64,000 bases of DNA from Ignavibacteriales bacterium (GTDB lineage Bacteria > Bacteroidota > Ignavibacteria > Ignavibacteriales > Melioribacteraceae): NCBI GenBank assembly GCA_026390795.1, contig JAPLFG010000002.1, positions 241,186 to 305,185 on the forward strand. The letters are read 5' to 3'. Under the pieces are notes generated by a model. That model was not told where the DNA came from and searched no databases. It was given only the letters and a program-made list of their open reading frames with translations. Positions 19,656-28,604 of this stretch are shown here, piece after piece; the first letter of the stretch is position 1; every line of letters starts with the position of its first letter. Both the position numbers and the translations under genes were made by a program.

Positions 19656-20876
19656 TTAATTCACCGGAAGCGAATTGACGTTTTTATTTCTCTGATAATA
19701 CTTTACTGACTTCATCAAATGAGTTGTCGCTTTTGGAACATCGCCCATATCGGAGAAGAGAAGACCGAGTTCGTAATTTGTTTCTGCTGCGTTGATCTCA
19801 TCATTAAGAGTTTCATTTAACCTTAAACTCGTTAAGAGATAACTTTCAGCCAGAATATAATTTTTCTGGTAACGGGCTATGGTTCCGTTAATTCTGTGTA
19901 TGTCGGCGATTGCAGCTTTATCATTCAATTGATAGCTAAGATCAAGTGCCTTCTGTGAATATTCTGTAGCTTCGTGTAATTTCCCAATCTGGAATAATAA
20001 TTCAGCTTTATTGAAATAACATAATTTTAGAATCGGGAAGTAGGAGTATCTCTTAGCAATATCATGGCTCTTTTCAAAGAACTCGATGGCATTAGAAGAT
20101 TGGCCAAGTTTTCTGTAAGACATTCCGATATTAACAAGCACTTCGGCTTTTCTTCTTTCGTCTTTAAGTTCTTCGAATTTTGTTAATGCTTTATTGTAAG
20201 ATTGGATTGCTTTTTCGTAATCTCTGTTCATTGAATAGATGATTGCAAAATTTGTTTCAATCATGGCAACCAGGCGTTTATCTCCGCCTTCGCCGAGTAT
20301 TTTAAGACTGCTTGCCAATCTGTAATGACCTGATTCCAGATCTCCTTTCTCAACATACATCGAGCCGAGAAGGAATTCGGAGCGGGCCATACCGTATTTA
20401 TCGTCAATAACTGTAAAGATCTCTTTTGCATCATATAGATTTTTTGTGGCTTGATCCCAATTGGCTTGATTCAGATAAAATTCCGCAAGCATCAAATATG
20501 CGGAAGCCAATTCTTTTTTGTATTCATTTGTTGTAATAATCTTTTGTATAAGGAGCATTGTCACATCGTACGAAAGATCATTCTCACCCTGCACCAATGC
20601 CAATTTACTGAACTCTAATAAGAAGGAGATATATTTCCCCTGCTCCAGTTTAGAACCGGCAAATGTTATTAATGTATCCGATACAAGGCGGATATCTTTT
20701 GATAGGACACTGTCAGTAAAGAATTTATTAAGAAGATCTTCTTTTGGATAACGTCTGAAGTCAGGTGGAATAAACTTCATAGCGATATTCTCTAGATACT
20801 CCAATACTTCTTCTGCTGTCAGAAACCTCGTCAAAAGCGTATTTAGATTTGAAGCAAAATTGTTATCGGTAATCAC
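19656..20876 (-). CDS. TPR-repeat protein
   Basis: A 406-residue alpha-helical protein of tandem tetratricopeptide repeats over about residues 120-400 (for example ASAYLMLAEFYLNQANWDQA, AEVLVNIGMSYRKLGQSSNA). There is no signal peptide, so it is predicted to be cytoplasmic. The start is GTG at 20876, supported by a strong GGGAGGT ribosome-binding site. It sits among four paralogous lipoproteins on the same strand. TPR proteins are protein-interaction scaffolds; some resemble the sensor half of bacterial regulators, but no DNA-binding or kinase domain is attached here. Confidence 0.85.
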   Translation of the reverse strand: MITDNNFASNLNTLLTRFLTAEEVLEYLENIAMKFIPPDFRRYPKEDLLNKFFTDSVLSKDIRLVSDTLITFAGSKLEQGKYISFLLEFSKLALVQGENDLSYDVTMLLIQKIITTNEYKKELASAYLMLAEFYLNQANWDQATKNLYDAKEIFTVIDDKYGMARSEFLLGSMYVEKGDLESGHYRLASSLKILGEGGDKRLVAMIETNFAIIYSMNRDYEKAIQSYNKALTKFEELKDERRKAEVLVNIGMSYRKLGQSSNAIEFFEKSHDIAKRYSYFPILKLCYFNKAELLFQIGKLHEATEYSQKALDLSYQLNDKAAIADIHRINGTIARYQKNYILAESYLLTSLRLNETLNDEINAAETNYELGLLFSDMGDVPKATTHLMKSVKYYQRNKNVNSLPVN

Positions 20877-20945
20877 TTTAACCTCCCATTGTTAATTAAT
20901 TCATTATTAATCTTATTTCTCATAAACATTAACCATGATAATTAA

Positions 20946-21557
20946 CTATGGTGTACCTGTACTGTCGTCGGTTCTTCTAACAAATCCGTATTCGGAGAAG
21001 TGAGGAATCTCTCCGCCTGTAATTCTTAATGTGCCGGTATTCTTGTCTACGAAAATCTTTTCATTTGGAATAACCCAGCTTGTCATATCATTATCCAAAT
21101 AAGCAAAGTAAACTGTTTGAGCGTCTATTCCGGTTAAATCAACACCTGTGTATTCCAGGTCCATGGTTATAGGAATATCAAAAATTGTCGGATGCGGTAG
21201 AAACTGGATGCTCAGTTTATCGTTATCAGCCGTCATATAGAAATGAAGTGACGGAGTATTTGCCAATGCGCCAGCCGGAACATGAAGTGTAGCGGAAATT
21301 GTTTTCAGGCCGTCTTCGCTAACAAAGTTAGCCGTAACATCACCGCCAACCGTAAGATCAATAACTTGTTCGCCGGTTGCTTGGTCAAGACCGATAAATT
21401 TACCGGATTTAGAAGAAGCATTTGTCAACCATGCAACACTTGATTTGGATTGACGGGGTGAAATTGTACTGTTTTGTTGAGGATCAACTAAATTAGAATT
21501 CTCAGAGCATGCGTAGAAAAGAATTCCAATTGCGAAAAGTGCTAGTAACCGTTTCAT
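20946..21557 (-). CDS. Surface lipoprotein, paralog 3
   Basis: A 203-residue lipoprotein with lipobox FYACSEN, very close to the gene at 18299 and almost identical to 21640 over its C-terminal half (FDIPITMDLEYTGVDLTGID, then TVYFAYLDNDMTSWVIPNEK). The shared nucleotide stretches are long enough to suggest recent tandem duplication or gene conversion with the neighbour 82 bases upstream. Differences concentrate in the middle of the domain (PSLHFYMTADNDKLSIQFLP). The function is unknown. Confidence 0.8.
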   Translation of the reverse strand: MKRLLALFAIGILFYACSENSNLVDPQQNSTISPRQSKSSVAWLTNASSKSGKFIGLDQATGEQVIDLTVGGDVTANFVSEDGLKTISATLHVPAGALANTPSLHFYMTADNDKLSIQFLPHPTIFDIPITMDLEYTGVDLTGIDAQTVYFAYLDNDMTSWVIPNEKIFVDKNTGTLRITGGEIPHFSEYGFVRRTDDSTGTP

Positions 21558-21639
21558 ATTAACTCCTTTTGTTTTGTTGTGGTATATTTTTGTTGATTTT
21601 TATTAATTCTTTATCTCTCTTTTCTATTAACTGCTACTA

Positions 21640-22257
21640 TTAAGGATTAGAAGTACTGTCGTCGGTTCTTCTAACAAATCCGTATTCGGAGAAGTGAGGA
21701 ATCTCTCCGCCTGTGATTCTTAGTGTGCCGGTATTCTTGTCTACGAAAATCTTTTCATTTGGAATAACCCAGCTTGTCATATCATTATCCAAATAAGCAA
21801 AGTAAACTGTTTGAGCGTCTATTCCGGTTAGATCAACACCTGTGTATTCTAGGTCCATGGTTAAAGGAATATCAAAAATTGTCGGATGCGGCTGAAACTG
21901 GATTGTAAGTTGGTCATTATCAACCACCATATGGAATTGGAGTGAAGGTCTATTCTTTAATGCGCCAGCTGGAACGTGTAGAGTTGCGGAAATTGTTTTC
22001 TGTCCGTCAGCGCTGACAAAGTTAGCTGTAACATCGCCGCCAGTAGTAAGATCAATAACTTGCAAACCGTTAGCTTGGTCAAGACCGATAAATTTATTGG
22101 ATTTGGAAGAAGGGTTTGTCAACCATGCAACACTTGATTTTGATTGACGGGGTGAAATTGTACTGTTGTGTTGATCTAGAGGATCAACAAGATTGGTATT
22201 CTCAGAGCATGCGTAGAAAAGAAGACCGATTGCAAAAAGTGCCATTAAGCGTTTCAT
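21640..22257 (-). CDS. Surface lipoprotein, paralog 4
   Basis: A 205-residue lipoprotein with lipobox FYACSEN and a two-residue longer linker (VDPLDQHNSTISPRQSK) that mixes features of the 18995 and 20946 paralogs. The domain has HVPAGALKNRPSLQFHMVVD and PHPTIFDIPLTMDLEYTGVD. It is the first gene of the minus-strand series. The 490-base gap upstream (22258-22750) holds no recognisable gene and presumably contains its promoter. The function is unknown. Confidence 0.8.
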   Translation of the reverse strand: MKRLMALFAIGLLFYACSENTNLVDPLDQHNSTISPRQSKSSVAWLTNPSSKSNKFIGLDQANGLQVIDLTTGGDVTANFVSADGQKTISATLHVPAGALKNRPSLQFHMVVDNDQLTIQFQPHPTIFDIPLTMDLEYTGVDLTGIDAQTVYFAYLDNDMTSWVIPNEKIFVDKNTGTLRITGGEIPHFSEYGFVRRTDDSTSNP

Positions 22258-22750
22258 AAAACCTCCCAGTTTGTTGTTGGTAAAATTGTTTCATCTATTG
22301 TGCCAAATAAAAGAAAGAACTTTTCAACTTCTTATTTTTAATCGGACAAATTCAGATAATACCAATTTAGTAAGAATTTTCAGTTTGAATAAATAAGACA
22401 TTGCGTTGGGTTACTGAAAAATCCTCCGTTAAATCAATATTTTACTATTCCAGACTTATAAGTGTTGGCTAATTTTGGACATGTGGCAATAATTGAGACA
22501 CTTTTTTAAAATGTGCTCGATTTTTCAAAATGCTAAAAGAGCGGTTATCTTTTAAATAGATGATTTAAGTATAAAGTATAATATGGTAATGGTTACATGT
22601 AAGAACAGAAGTCTGGTTTTGTTTTGGGTCTAAAGAAGTGGGTAGATCATTCAAACTTTAATCTAATCATTCAAGTGTCAATCAAATCATTTTGCCTTAT
22701 TTACTATAGATAGAAAAGTTTAAGAGTTGACTGGCATTTCGCAAAACTGA
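22258..22750. other. Non-coding gap, nothing recognised
   Basis: About 490 AT-rich bases between two minus-strand genes. No coding frame, RNA gene or clear repeat could be supported. The left part probably holds the promoter for the lipoprotein gene at 21640. Confidence 0.4.
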
Positions 22751-23614
22751 TTATAATTTTATTGTGGCTGCGGCGTCAACAAAGATATCTTTATAATCGG
22801 CAATAAAAGAGACCGCTTTTTCAGCCGAACCGATTCCGAGAATCTCAATTATTCCAAGATCAAAAGTAATATCGTTATCCCAATTCATTTGTCCAATCTT
22901 GAATTCCTGAGTCATCGAATCAGCCATATGAACTATAGAAGCAAGGACAGAGTTCTTTTCGCTTTGAGAGGGCGTATGATGAAATTCAATTACATCGGCA
23001 AGATTCTCGGGCAGTTTCCATTTTTGTATCAAGTACTTCCCGATTTCCTGATGTGTTAAACCGAGTATCTCTCTTTCTGCCTTTAAAAAAATCAGATCGG
23101 AACCGACTGATTTTAATATAGAATCAAATTCGTCCGGAAAAGTAGTCGCAATAATTTGCATGCCGATATCGTGAAGCATGCCGGCTAGAAATGCTTCGCC
23201 CGATAGATCACCAAATCCAAGCCGCCGGGCAATATCTTTGGAGGCGGTGCCGACTAACATTGAATGCTTCCAGTATTCCATGAAATTGAATCTGCCCGTA
23301 GAACGGAACTTGAATGAATCCGATAATGAAATGGCTGTAACCATCTGGTGGATCTCTTCGGTCCCCATCAACATTATCGCGAATTCCAGCGAAGAAACTT
23401 TTCTAGGAAGTCCGTACATAGGCGAATTGGCGATCGAAAGGACTTTGGTTGTCAAACCCTGATCTTTGCTGATTGTACTTGCAAGCTTATATGAATTGCC
23501 GGGATCGGATTTTATCAATTGAGAAACATCAAAAATAATTTTTGGAATTGATCCCAGTTTATGAAGCGAATCTAATTTGTGAAGTGTCTTTATTCGTTTT
23601 TCTTCTAATGTCAT
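22751..23614 (-). CDS. HDOD-domain signalling protein
   Basis: A 287-residue protein whose residues about 15-215 form an HDOD domain (LGSIPKIIFDVSQLIKSDPG, LTTKVLSIANSPMYGLPRKVSSLEFAIMLMG, then AFLAGMLHDIGMQII). The HD pair is present in LHDIG, while other metal ligands of true HD-GYP enzymes are missing, as is usual for HDOD. These proteins are thought to act in signal transduction, often with cyclic-di-GMP or two-component systems, without established catalytic activity. There is no output domain. It is transcribed alone; 620 bases separate it from the next gene upstream. Confidence 0.9.
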   Translation of the reverse strand: MTLEEKRIKTLHKLDSLHKLGSIPKIIFDVSQLIKSDPGNSYKLASTISKDQGLTTKVLSIANSPMYGLPRKVSSLEFAIMLMGTEEIHQMVTAISLSDSFKFRSTGRFNFMEYWKHSMLVGTASKDIARRLGFGDLSGEAFLAGMLHDIGMQIIATTFPDEFDSILKSVGSDLIFLKAEREILGLTHQEIGKYLIQKWKLPENLADVIEFHHTPSQSEKNSVLASIVHMADSMTQEFKIGQMNWDNDITFDLGIIEILGIGSAEKAVSFIADYKDIFVDAAATIKL

Positions 23615-24237
23615 TTTATACTCTGTAAGTAAGCATTGTTCAATCTCGTTTTTAAAAATAACAACTCTCCTCTAAAATAATGGAATAATTTTTTAAGTGG
23701 GATTAAAATGAGTTAATTATCTTAAATATGAATAAAAAAAATCGACTCTGCATATTTATTCTTTAGAAAGTGCAAACCTCTTTACTTATCCCTAAATAAA
23801 TCTTATATTTTTTCCGGGATTCAGACAATCTGAAAAAATAATCTCATCTGTGTAAATACAGAACTAGTGGATACTTTTATTAGAAAGTGAGGGTAGGTAA
23901 AAAAGGTATTTTAAGTAGATCTGTCAACTTCAATCGAGTAATATATTTCGTTTAGCTTAATTATAATAAATGTTGCGAGAACGGCAGCGCTGTATTTCTT
24001 TTTCTATTATATGTGACTTACGTGGCGGAGCTTTAAATGGTGGAGAGGTTAGAAGTAAAAAGCGAGAGGTAAAGTTAAGGAAAAAGAAAGAGTGAGAATT
24101 ATTGCGAAACCGGGCGGTATACGTGTGGAATTACAGCGGTATAAGGAAAATAAAGAGGGTAGCTCCAAAACTATCTAACGAATTTTTACGTATAGAGCGT
24201 TAAATACGCGGAAACTTTTGGAACCACCCCCGCGAAA
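23615..24237. other. Non-coding gap with one imperfect inverted repeat
   Basis: No coding frame is supported. Near the right end (about 24157-24228) the halves ggtagctccaaaa and ttttggaaccacc are inverted around about 45 bases. This could be a transcript-end structure for the minus-strand gene at 24238, but it lacks a T run. Confidence 0.35.
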
Positions 24238-24921
24238 TTAAATTGCAACAGTCTGTGAATAGTGAATCACTTGATCGGATTGATCTTTTGTAACCATTGC
24301 TAAATATGTTTTTCGAACTGAATACTTTTCAAGCATTTCACTCTCAAGTTTAGTCAAATCATGAATGAAAGTAATTTCCTGTTCCAGGTCAAGATCCACA
24401 GCCGGAAATTCACAAGGGACAAAAAGAGTTTTAGGAAGCGATTCAACTGACGGTGAGGATAAAGTGATAATACATGATAAATTAATTCCCTTTTCAATCG
24501 CCGGGTCAAATCTTGTAGCGTTATTTAATGGATTTGTAACTACGCTAACTATCCCCTCGGCAATTGAGAAAGATTTAGTAGTGAGCGGAAATCCGCCGAA
24601 CGGAACTATAAGATTTAAGGCGGTAAGTCCGTTTTGATCCGTCATCTTGTAATTATTCTGCGTGATGTAATTTGTCACCGACATATTGGAAGGAGCAACG
24701 GATTCCCAAATGCTTCTTAAAAGTAAATCGGAATATATGACGGAAGAAAATTTTACCGTTAGAGCAAATCTGAGACGGCGCGAAATAGAATATTCATCTG
24801 TAGGCGCGTTAAATGATCCGGGTTTCATCGCGATATAGTTTACTCCTTTGCGGTTGCGTAGACTCATATCGCCGAGCGATCCCGAAAATTTACCAAGTAC
24901 TCTGCTTATTACTTTTGCCAT
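24238..24921 (-). CDS. DUF6266-like protein of unknown function
   Basis: A 227-residue protein with no signal peptide. The N-terminus (VLGKFSGSLGDMSLRNRKG followed by NYIAMKPGSF) resembles DUF6266-type Bacteroidota proteins, which begin with a short FSGKxGNxVxR-like segment and contain two beta-sandwich-like halves. The remainder is beta-rich (for example LTALNLIVPFGGFPLTTKSF, then LFVPCEFPAVDLD). Family members are often near phage-like or surface genes, but no such neighbours are visible here. It is monocistronic, followed upstream by an AT-rich tandem repeat. The family call is tentative. Confidence 0.7.
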   Translation of the reverse strand: MAKVISRVLGKFSGSLGDMSLRNRKGVNYIAMKPGSFNAPTDEYSISRRLRFALTVKFSSVIYSDLLLRSIWESVAPSNMSVTNYITQNNYKMTDQNGLTALNLIVPFGGFPLTTKSFSIAEGIVSVVTNPLNNATRFDPAIEKGINLSCIITLSSPSVESLPKTLFVPCEFPAVDLDLEQEITFIHDLTKLESEMLEKYSVRKTYLAMVTKDQSDQVIHYSQTVAI

Positions 24922-24938
24922 GAGGAACCTCAGTTTTT

Positions 24939-24991
24939 AGTTATTAGATTTTAGTTATCAGTTATTAGTTATCAGTTATCAGTTATTAGTT
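24939..24991. repeat. Short AT-rich tandem repeat
   Basis: Irregular iterations of agttatcagttatt and agttatta, about 53 bases, just upstream of the DUF6266-like gene. Such tracts recur between genes in this region. The rest of the gap 24922-25336 holds no recognisable feature apart from the ribosome-binding site of the next gene. Confidence 0.6.
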
Positions 24992-25336
24992 GTGAGTGGT
25001 CAGGTAGCGGAGGAGAGCGGGGGAAATGAAGCGGTGTTACGATTAGAGAGATCTTTTGGACTGATGAACTGTTGGATGACCGGATGAATACTAAAAGGCG
25101 GGCAGAGTGGATATGAAAGTAAACCGGAAATAGCACCGAAATTAGCCTGCAGATGAGAGGATCATTAATAAGTATTATGTATAATAAAAGAACTGTCATA
25201 CTGATTAAAACCGTTTTTATTTAAATACTAATTAGAAAAGGAATTTTTCCATCTAAGATCTGTGGCAAAATCTTCAATTTAAATAGTATTATTAGAAAAG
25301 AAGATATTTAATATTAAACCGAATCGGGGGATTTGG

Positions 25337-25963
25337 TTGATCGCCGATTTAAATTTAATAGCCCAAAATCTTGAGAGACTTATTGAAGCAAATGACGGTA
25401 CTTATAAAAGATGGATTGCTCATGCTGATAAATTATTACACATCTTTTTAGCCGGGAGGACGAAATTAAAATATCAGGCGGACGATATTGTGCATTCAAT
25501 AATCCTTAAACTCTTAGTTGAAAAAAGAAAATGGGATTATCAAAAGTACCCCGACTTCGGAAAATATTTCTGCCTATTAATAAAAAGCGAAGTCAGCAAT
25601 CTTGCTAAGTTTGAAGAGAAGTTTATTGAAATTGAGGAGGACGAAGAAGAACCGGAAGATAGTGTTGAGTTATTTATTGACCGGAATCGAAATCTAAGTC
25701 TTGAAGAAATCTTAAACAGTCAGGATGCGCTGGAGCTTGAATCAAGATGCATGAAATTACTGGAAGGAGATGATGATGCTCTTCTTGTTTTTCTCGAATT
25801 GATGGAGGGGAGAAGCAATAAGGAAACCGCGGAAAGTTTAGGTGTGGAAATTTCATTTGTGGAGAACACTAAAAAAAGAATTAGAAGAAGACTTGGAATG
25901 AAGGGGATAGGAAGAGTGTGGCAAAGTAATGGCATAGAGCATAGTGCGCTTGGCAAAGTTTAG
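25337..25963 (+). CDS. Sigma-70-like (ECF-type) transcription factor, divergent
   Basis: A 208-residue protein. The start is TTG at 25337, preceded by a GGGGG ribosome-binding site. Residues about 15-100 resemble sigma region 2 (YQADDIVHSIILKLLVEKRKWDY). A highly acidic linker (EIEEDEEEPEDS) follows, and residues about 150-195 form a region 4-type helix-turn-helix (GRSNKETAESLGVEISFVENTKKRIRRRLG). It could be an ECF sigma factor or a phage-type late regulator. The end of the gene overlaps the proposed GTG start of the following disrupted S23 gene. Confidence 0.75.
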   Translation: MIADLNLIAQNLERLIEANDGTYKRWIAHADKLLHIFLAGRTKLKYQADDIVHSIILKLLVEKRKWDYQKYPDFGKYFCLLIKSEVSNLAKFEEKFIEIEEDEEEPEDSVELFIDRNRNLSLEEILNSQDALELESRCMKLLEGDDDALLVFLELMEGRSNKETAESLGVEISFVENTKKRIRRRLGMKGIGRVWQSNGIEHSALGKV

Positions 25964-26123
25964 ATTTCAAGATTTGATTATCTGGCAAGAGGCAATCGAA
26001 ATTGCTGATAAACTTCTGAATATTGCCGATGATCTTGAAAAGAAAAAACTTTACAGATTTGCAGAGCAATTGAGGGGTGCATCAATGTCTATGAGTAATA
26101 ATATTGCTTGCCCTATGAAATAA
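25944..26123 (+). pseudogene. Four-helix-bundle (S23) gene, 5' half, cut by an insertion
   Basis: From GTG 25944 the frame reads FRFQDLIIWQEAIEIADKLL and SMSMSNNIA, the first half of the S23/four-helix-bundle family, then runs into the inverted repeat of the inserted element and stops at 26121. The natural continuation (EGSGSNSKKEF) resumes at 26417 after the inserted element. Homologues run about 115-125 residues, and the two halves together give about 120. The family is named for intervening sequences of 23S rRNA, but here it lies in an ordinary intergenic setting. Confidence 0.8.
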
Positions 26124-26415
26124 GAGGGAATAATGGAATTTTTTTATACTTATGTTTTGATTAGCAAAAAAGATGGTAAGTTTTACACCGGATTTAGCGA
26201 AAATCTTAAAAATAGATTAAATGAACATAATGCAGGTAAGGTTGATTCAACCAGATTTCGTCGTCCATTTGAGTTGATTTATTTTGAAGGTTGCAGAGAT
26301 AGGAATGACGCGCTTCATCGTGAAAAGTATCTTAAAACCACATATGGCAAAAGATATATTAGCAGTCGATTGAAACGAGACTTGGAGAAAAAGTAATTAT
26401 TTATTTAATAGGGCA
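26109..26415. mobile_element. 307-bp element bounded by 15-bp inverted repeats, carrying a GIY-YIG nuclease gene
   Basis: The left end tgccctatgaaataa (26109-26123) is the reverse complement of the right end ttatttaatagggca (26401-26415) at 14 of 15 positions. The interval contains only the GIY-YIG gene. It lies exactly between the codons for IA and EG of the conserved S23 motif SNNIAEGS, so it was inserted into a once-intact gene. One extra G remains at the right junction and no longer target duplication is visible. No transposase is present. Mobility by the nuclease or by an enzyme encoded elsewhere is inference. Confidence 0.75.
26133..26396 (+). CDS. Small single-domain GIY-YIG endonuclease
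   Basis: An 87-residue stand-alone GIY-YIG domain of the short UvrC/YhbQ-like type. It shows FYTYVLISKKDGKFYTGFS (the GIY and YIG positions being TYV and YTG), catalytic-type arginine in NLKNRLNEHNAGKVDSTRFRR, and E/Y residues in the later FEGCRDRNDALHREKYLK segment. A GAGGGA ribosome-binding site precedes the ATG. It fills an inverted-repeat-bounded insertion in an S23 gene and may promote its spread. Stand-alone domains like this are common in low-complexity intergenic regions of related bacteria. Confidence 0.92.
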   Translation: MEFFYTYVLISKKDGKFYTGFSENLKNRLNEHNAGKVDSTRFRRPFELIYFEGCRDRNDALHREKYLKTTYGKRYISSRLKRDLEKK

Positions 26416-26416
26416 G

Positions 26417-26614
26417 GAAGGTTCAGGGTCAAATTCAAAAAAAGAATTTATTCAGTTCCTGAATATCGCTAGAAGATCTACTTTTGAAAATGCAAACATT
26501 TTAATTTTATTAAGCAGAAAATTACTAATAAGTCAAAAGGAATTGGATCTGTTATTAGAACAACTTGATATTCTTTGCAGAAGGCTATCGAATTTTCAAA
26601 AATCATTAATATGA
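26417..26614 (+). pseudogene. Four-helix-bundle (S23) gene, 3' half
   Basis: An open frame without its own start encodes EGSGSNSKKEFIQFLNIARR and a second helical hairpin ending RRLSNFQKSLI, the C-terminal half of the S23 family. It is in register with the 5' half at 25944-26108 if the inserted element is removed. The stop is at 26612. Confidence 0.8.
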
Positions 26615-26742
26615 AATGCATTCACTGCAATTATCTCTTTGCTCTATGCTCTTTGTACTTTACTCTCGGCTCATCCTTGAATTCAAAATTCATAAATCAT
26701 CATGAGCACAACAATTAAACATCACAATTGCTTCAGCGTTTT

Positions 26743-26904
26743 ATGAGTGATATTATAAAATTTGAAAATATTCAAGAACGGATCCTAGAGATAAGAGGAG
26801 AAAAGGTAATTCTCGACAGCGATGTTGCCAAATTATACGGAGTGGCTACAAAAAGAATTAATGAGGCAAAAAAAATAAATCCGATTAATAACCTGAAGGA
26901 TTGA
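26743..26904 (+). pseudogene. ORF6N-domain gene, 5' fragment
   Basis: A 53-codon frame beginning MSDIIKFENIQERILEIRGE and reading VILDSDVAKLYGVATKRINEA matches the first about 45 residues of the intact ORF6N gene at 27607 (LDSDVADIYAVETKRINEA). It then diverges and stops. The DNA-binding core beyond NEA is missing. It is part of the alternating S23/ORF6N series in this region. Confidence 0.75.
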
Positions 26905-27031
26905 AAGGATTTAATAAAATGAATAGTATAGATGTATGATTGCTGGGATGTATGAATGAATGTGTTAACGGAAATTTGTATGAATAAAAAAATGTATGAA
27001 TGTATGAACAAGAATAATAGAAGAGTTTCGA

Positions 27032-27511
27032 ATGAATCGGGAAATTCTTAATAGGAACAAAAATATAAATCGAGGTTTTAGAGAACTCGAGGTCTGGCAG
27101 GAGGCAGTCGAACTTTATAAGATCGTAAAAAATAAAATTAGAATCTTGAAAAAATTACCGTATAAAGTGAAAGCTCAAATTGAAGATTCTATATTTTCTG
27201 TCTCCTCAAATATTGCGGAAGGGTACTGCCGGAGATCTCTAAAAGAAAACATTCAGTTCATTAATATTGCTCTTGCATCATTAGGTGAAAATTATTCTCA
27301 GATAATAACTTTATTAAATGCAGGCGACATAGATTCAGAATGGTTCGATAATTTTGATAAAAATCATTATTCACTTGAAAACAAACTGATTAGACTGAAT
27401 AAAGCATATGTAGAGAAATTGCAGAATAAGTCTGAATGGAAGGACGATTATATCGTTAGAGAGTTAGTCGCATCATATACCGTTGCATCAACAAAAGGCG
27501 AAGAAGGTTAA
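27032..27511 (+). CDS. Four-helix-bundle (S23) protein
   Basis: A 159-residue member of the S23/four-helix-bundle family. Hallmarks are FRELEVWQEAVELYKIVKN, FSVSSNIAEGYCRRSLKENI and FINIALASLGENYSQIITLL. The family's role is unknown; structures show a pentameric helical bundle. The C-terminus is extended by about 30 residues beyond usual members. It is flanked on the left by repeats of tgtatgaa (26930-27005) and on the right by tacaaccatac/cattcatac-type sequence (27520-27585), which are partly inverted copies of each other, so the gene may have been inserted as a unit. Confidence 0.85.
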   Translation: MNREILNRNKNINRGFRELEVWQEAVELYKIVKNKIRILKKLPYKVKAQIEDSIFSVSSNIAEGYCRRSLKENIQFINIALASLGENYSQIITLLNAGDIDSEWFDNFDKNHYSLENKLIRLNKAYVEKLQNKSEWKDDYIVRELVASYTVASTKGEEG

Positions 27512-27606
27512 AAATTAATGCAAACATACAACCATACAATCATGTTCCTATTCATCCATACACTCATTCAACCATGCAATAATTCTGATCTATATCTGTA
27601 CGTGAG

Positions 27607-28161
27607 ATGAACTCAGCTATTTTAACCGAGAAGATTCTTCCTCTGCTCTTGAAGATACGCGGGCTTGATGTCCTTCTCGACAGCGATGTTGCAGATATCT
27701 ATGCCGTCGAAACTAAAAGAATTAATGAGGCGGTTAAAAATAATCCGGATAAGTTTCCTAACGGATATATAGTTGAATTAACCCGGGATGAACTCAATCT
27801 TTTGAGGTCGAAATTTTCGTCCGCAAAGTTATCTAAAACCAGGTCTCTCCCTTCGGCTTTTACAGAGAAAGGACTCTATATGCTGGCTACAATACTGAGA
27901 AGCAAAACAGCTACTAATACCACTCTGGCAATTATCGAAACGTTCGCAAGGATAAGAGAACTTTCGAGGAACATAAAGATTCTCTCCGAAATAGAAGAAG
28001 GCAAAGAGAAAAAGGGACTTATTAAAAAGAGCGGTGAGCTAATCTCCGGAATCATTGAGGACGATCTGCGGATAACCAATACTGAAACTTCCGTGGAGTT
28101 CAACTTTGCTGTAGTGAAGTTAAAACACGTTGTGAAGAGAGGCGGGAGTAAAAGGGACTAA
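27607..28161 (+). CDS. ORF6N-domain DNA-binding protein
   Basis: A 184-residue protein with an N-terminal ORF6N domain (about 5-95), reading RGLDVLLDSDVADIYAVETKRINEAVKNNPDKFPNGYIVELT and GLYMLATILRSKTATNTTLAIIETFARIREL. A charged helical C-terminus follows (KNIKILSEIEEGKEKK). ORF6N/KilA-N proteins are phage- or mobile-element-linked regulators. Homologous fragments lie 860 bases upstream and about 440 bases downstream, which marks this as a decaying repeated cassette. Confidence 0.85.
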   Translation: MNSAILTEKILPLLLKIRGLDVLLDSDVADIYAVETKRINEAVKNNPDKFPNGYIVELTRDELNLLRSKFSSAKLSKTRSLPSAFTEKGLYMLATILRSKTATNTTLAIIETFARIRELSRNIKILSEIEEGKEKKGLIKKSGELISGIIEDDLRITNTETSVEFNFAVVKLKHVVKRGGSKRD

Positions 28162-28195
28162 TTATAAAGTACAAATTAAAAATTACTATAATGGT

Positions 28196-28537
28196 ATGGA
28201 CATTGGATTAGGAAGGCGGTTGTTCGATTTTGCTGTAAGAGTAATTAAATTTTGCAGGCAGCTTCCGAAATCAAAAGAATATGACATTATAAAGAATCAA
28301 TTAATAAAATCAGCAACTTCATCTGGTGCGAACTATGAGGAAGCTCAAGGTGCAAGTTCAAAAGCAGATTTCGTAAATAAAATTAAAATTGCATTGAAAG
28401 AAATGAGAGAATCAAACTACTGGATTAGAATTATTATAAGTATTAAAGAAACCGAAAATGAATTGGACTTCTTATTGAAAGAATCTGAAGAACTAAAGAA
28501 AATTCTGGGGGCTATAAGTTCCAAATCAAACAAATAA
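28196..28537 (+). CDS. Four-helix-bundle (S23) protein, second type
   Basis: A 113-residue S23-family protein of a different subgroup from the other two here: FAVRVIKFCRQLPKSKEYDI, then SATSSGANYEEAQGASSKADFVNKIKIALKEMRE and SNYWIRIIIS. The length is normal for the family and the frame is intact. It lies 34 bases after the ORF6N gene. No function is known; a helical bundle that oligomerises is the family expectation. Confidence 0.85.
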   Translation: MDIGLGRRLFDFAVRVIKFCRQLPKSKEYDIIKNQLIKSATSSGANYEEAQGASSKADFVNKIKIALKEMRESNYWIRIIISIKETENELDFLLKESEELKKILGAISSKSNK

Positions 28538-28604
28538 CTTAAACATTTAATTGAATTTCAATAATTTTTTAATTTATCATTTCGAATTTTTAATTCATAG
28601 CTTT

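Noticed and set aside
22440..22580. Sequence like a sigma-54 promoter (tggcaataattgag)
   Set aside because: The GG to GC spacing does not fit the 10-base requirement, so no promoter call was made.
24157..24228. Inverted repeat as a terminator for the DUF6266-like gene
   Set aside because: The pairing is imperfect, with a loop of about 45 bases and no T run; it is noted only in the gap entry.
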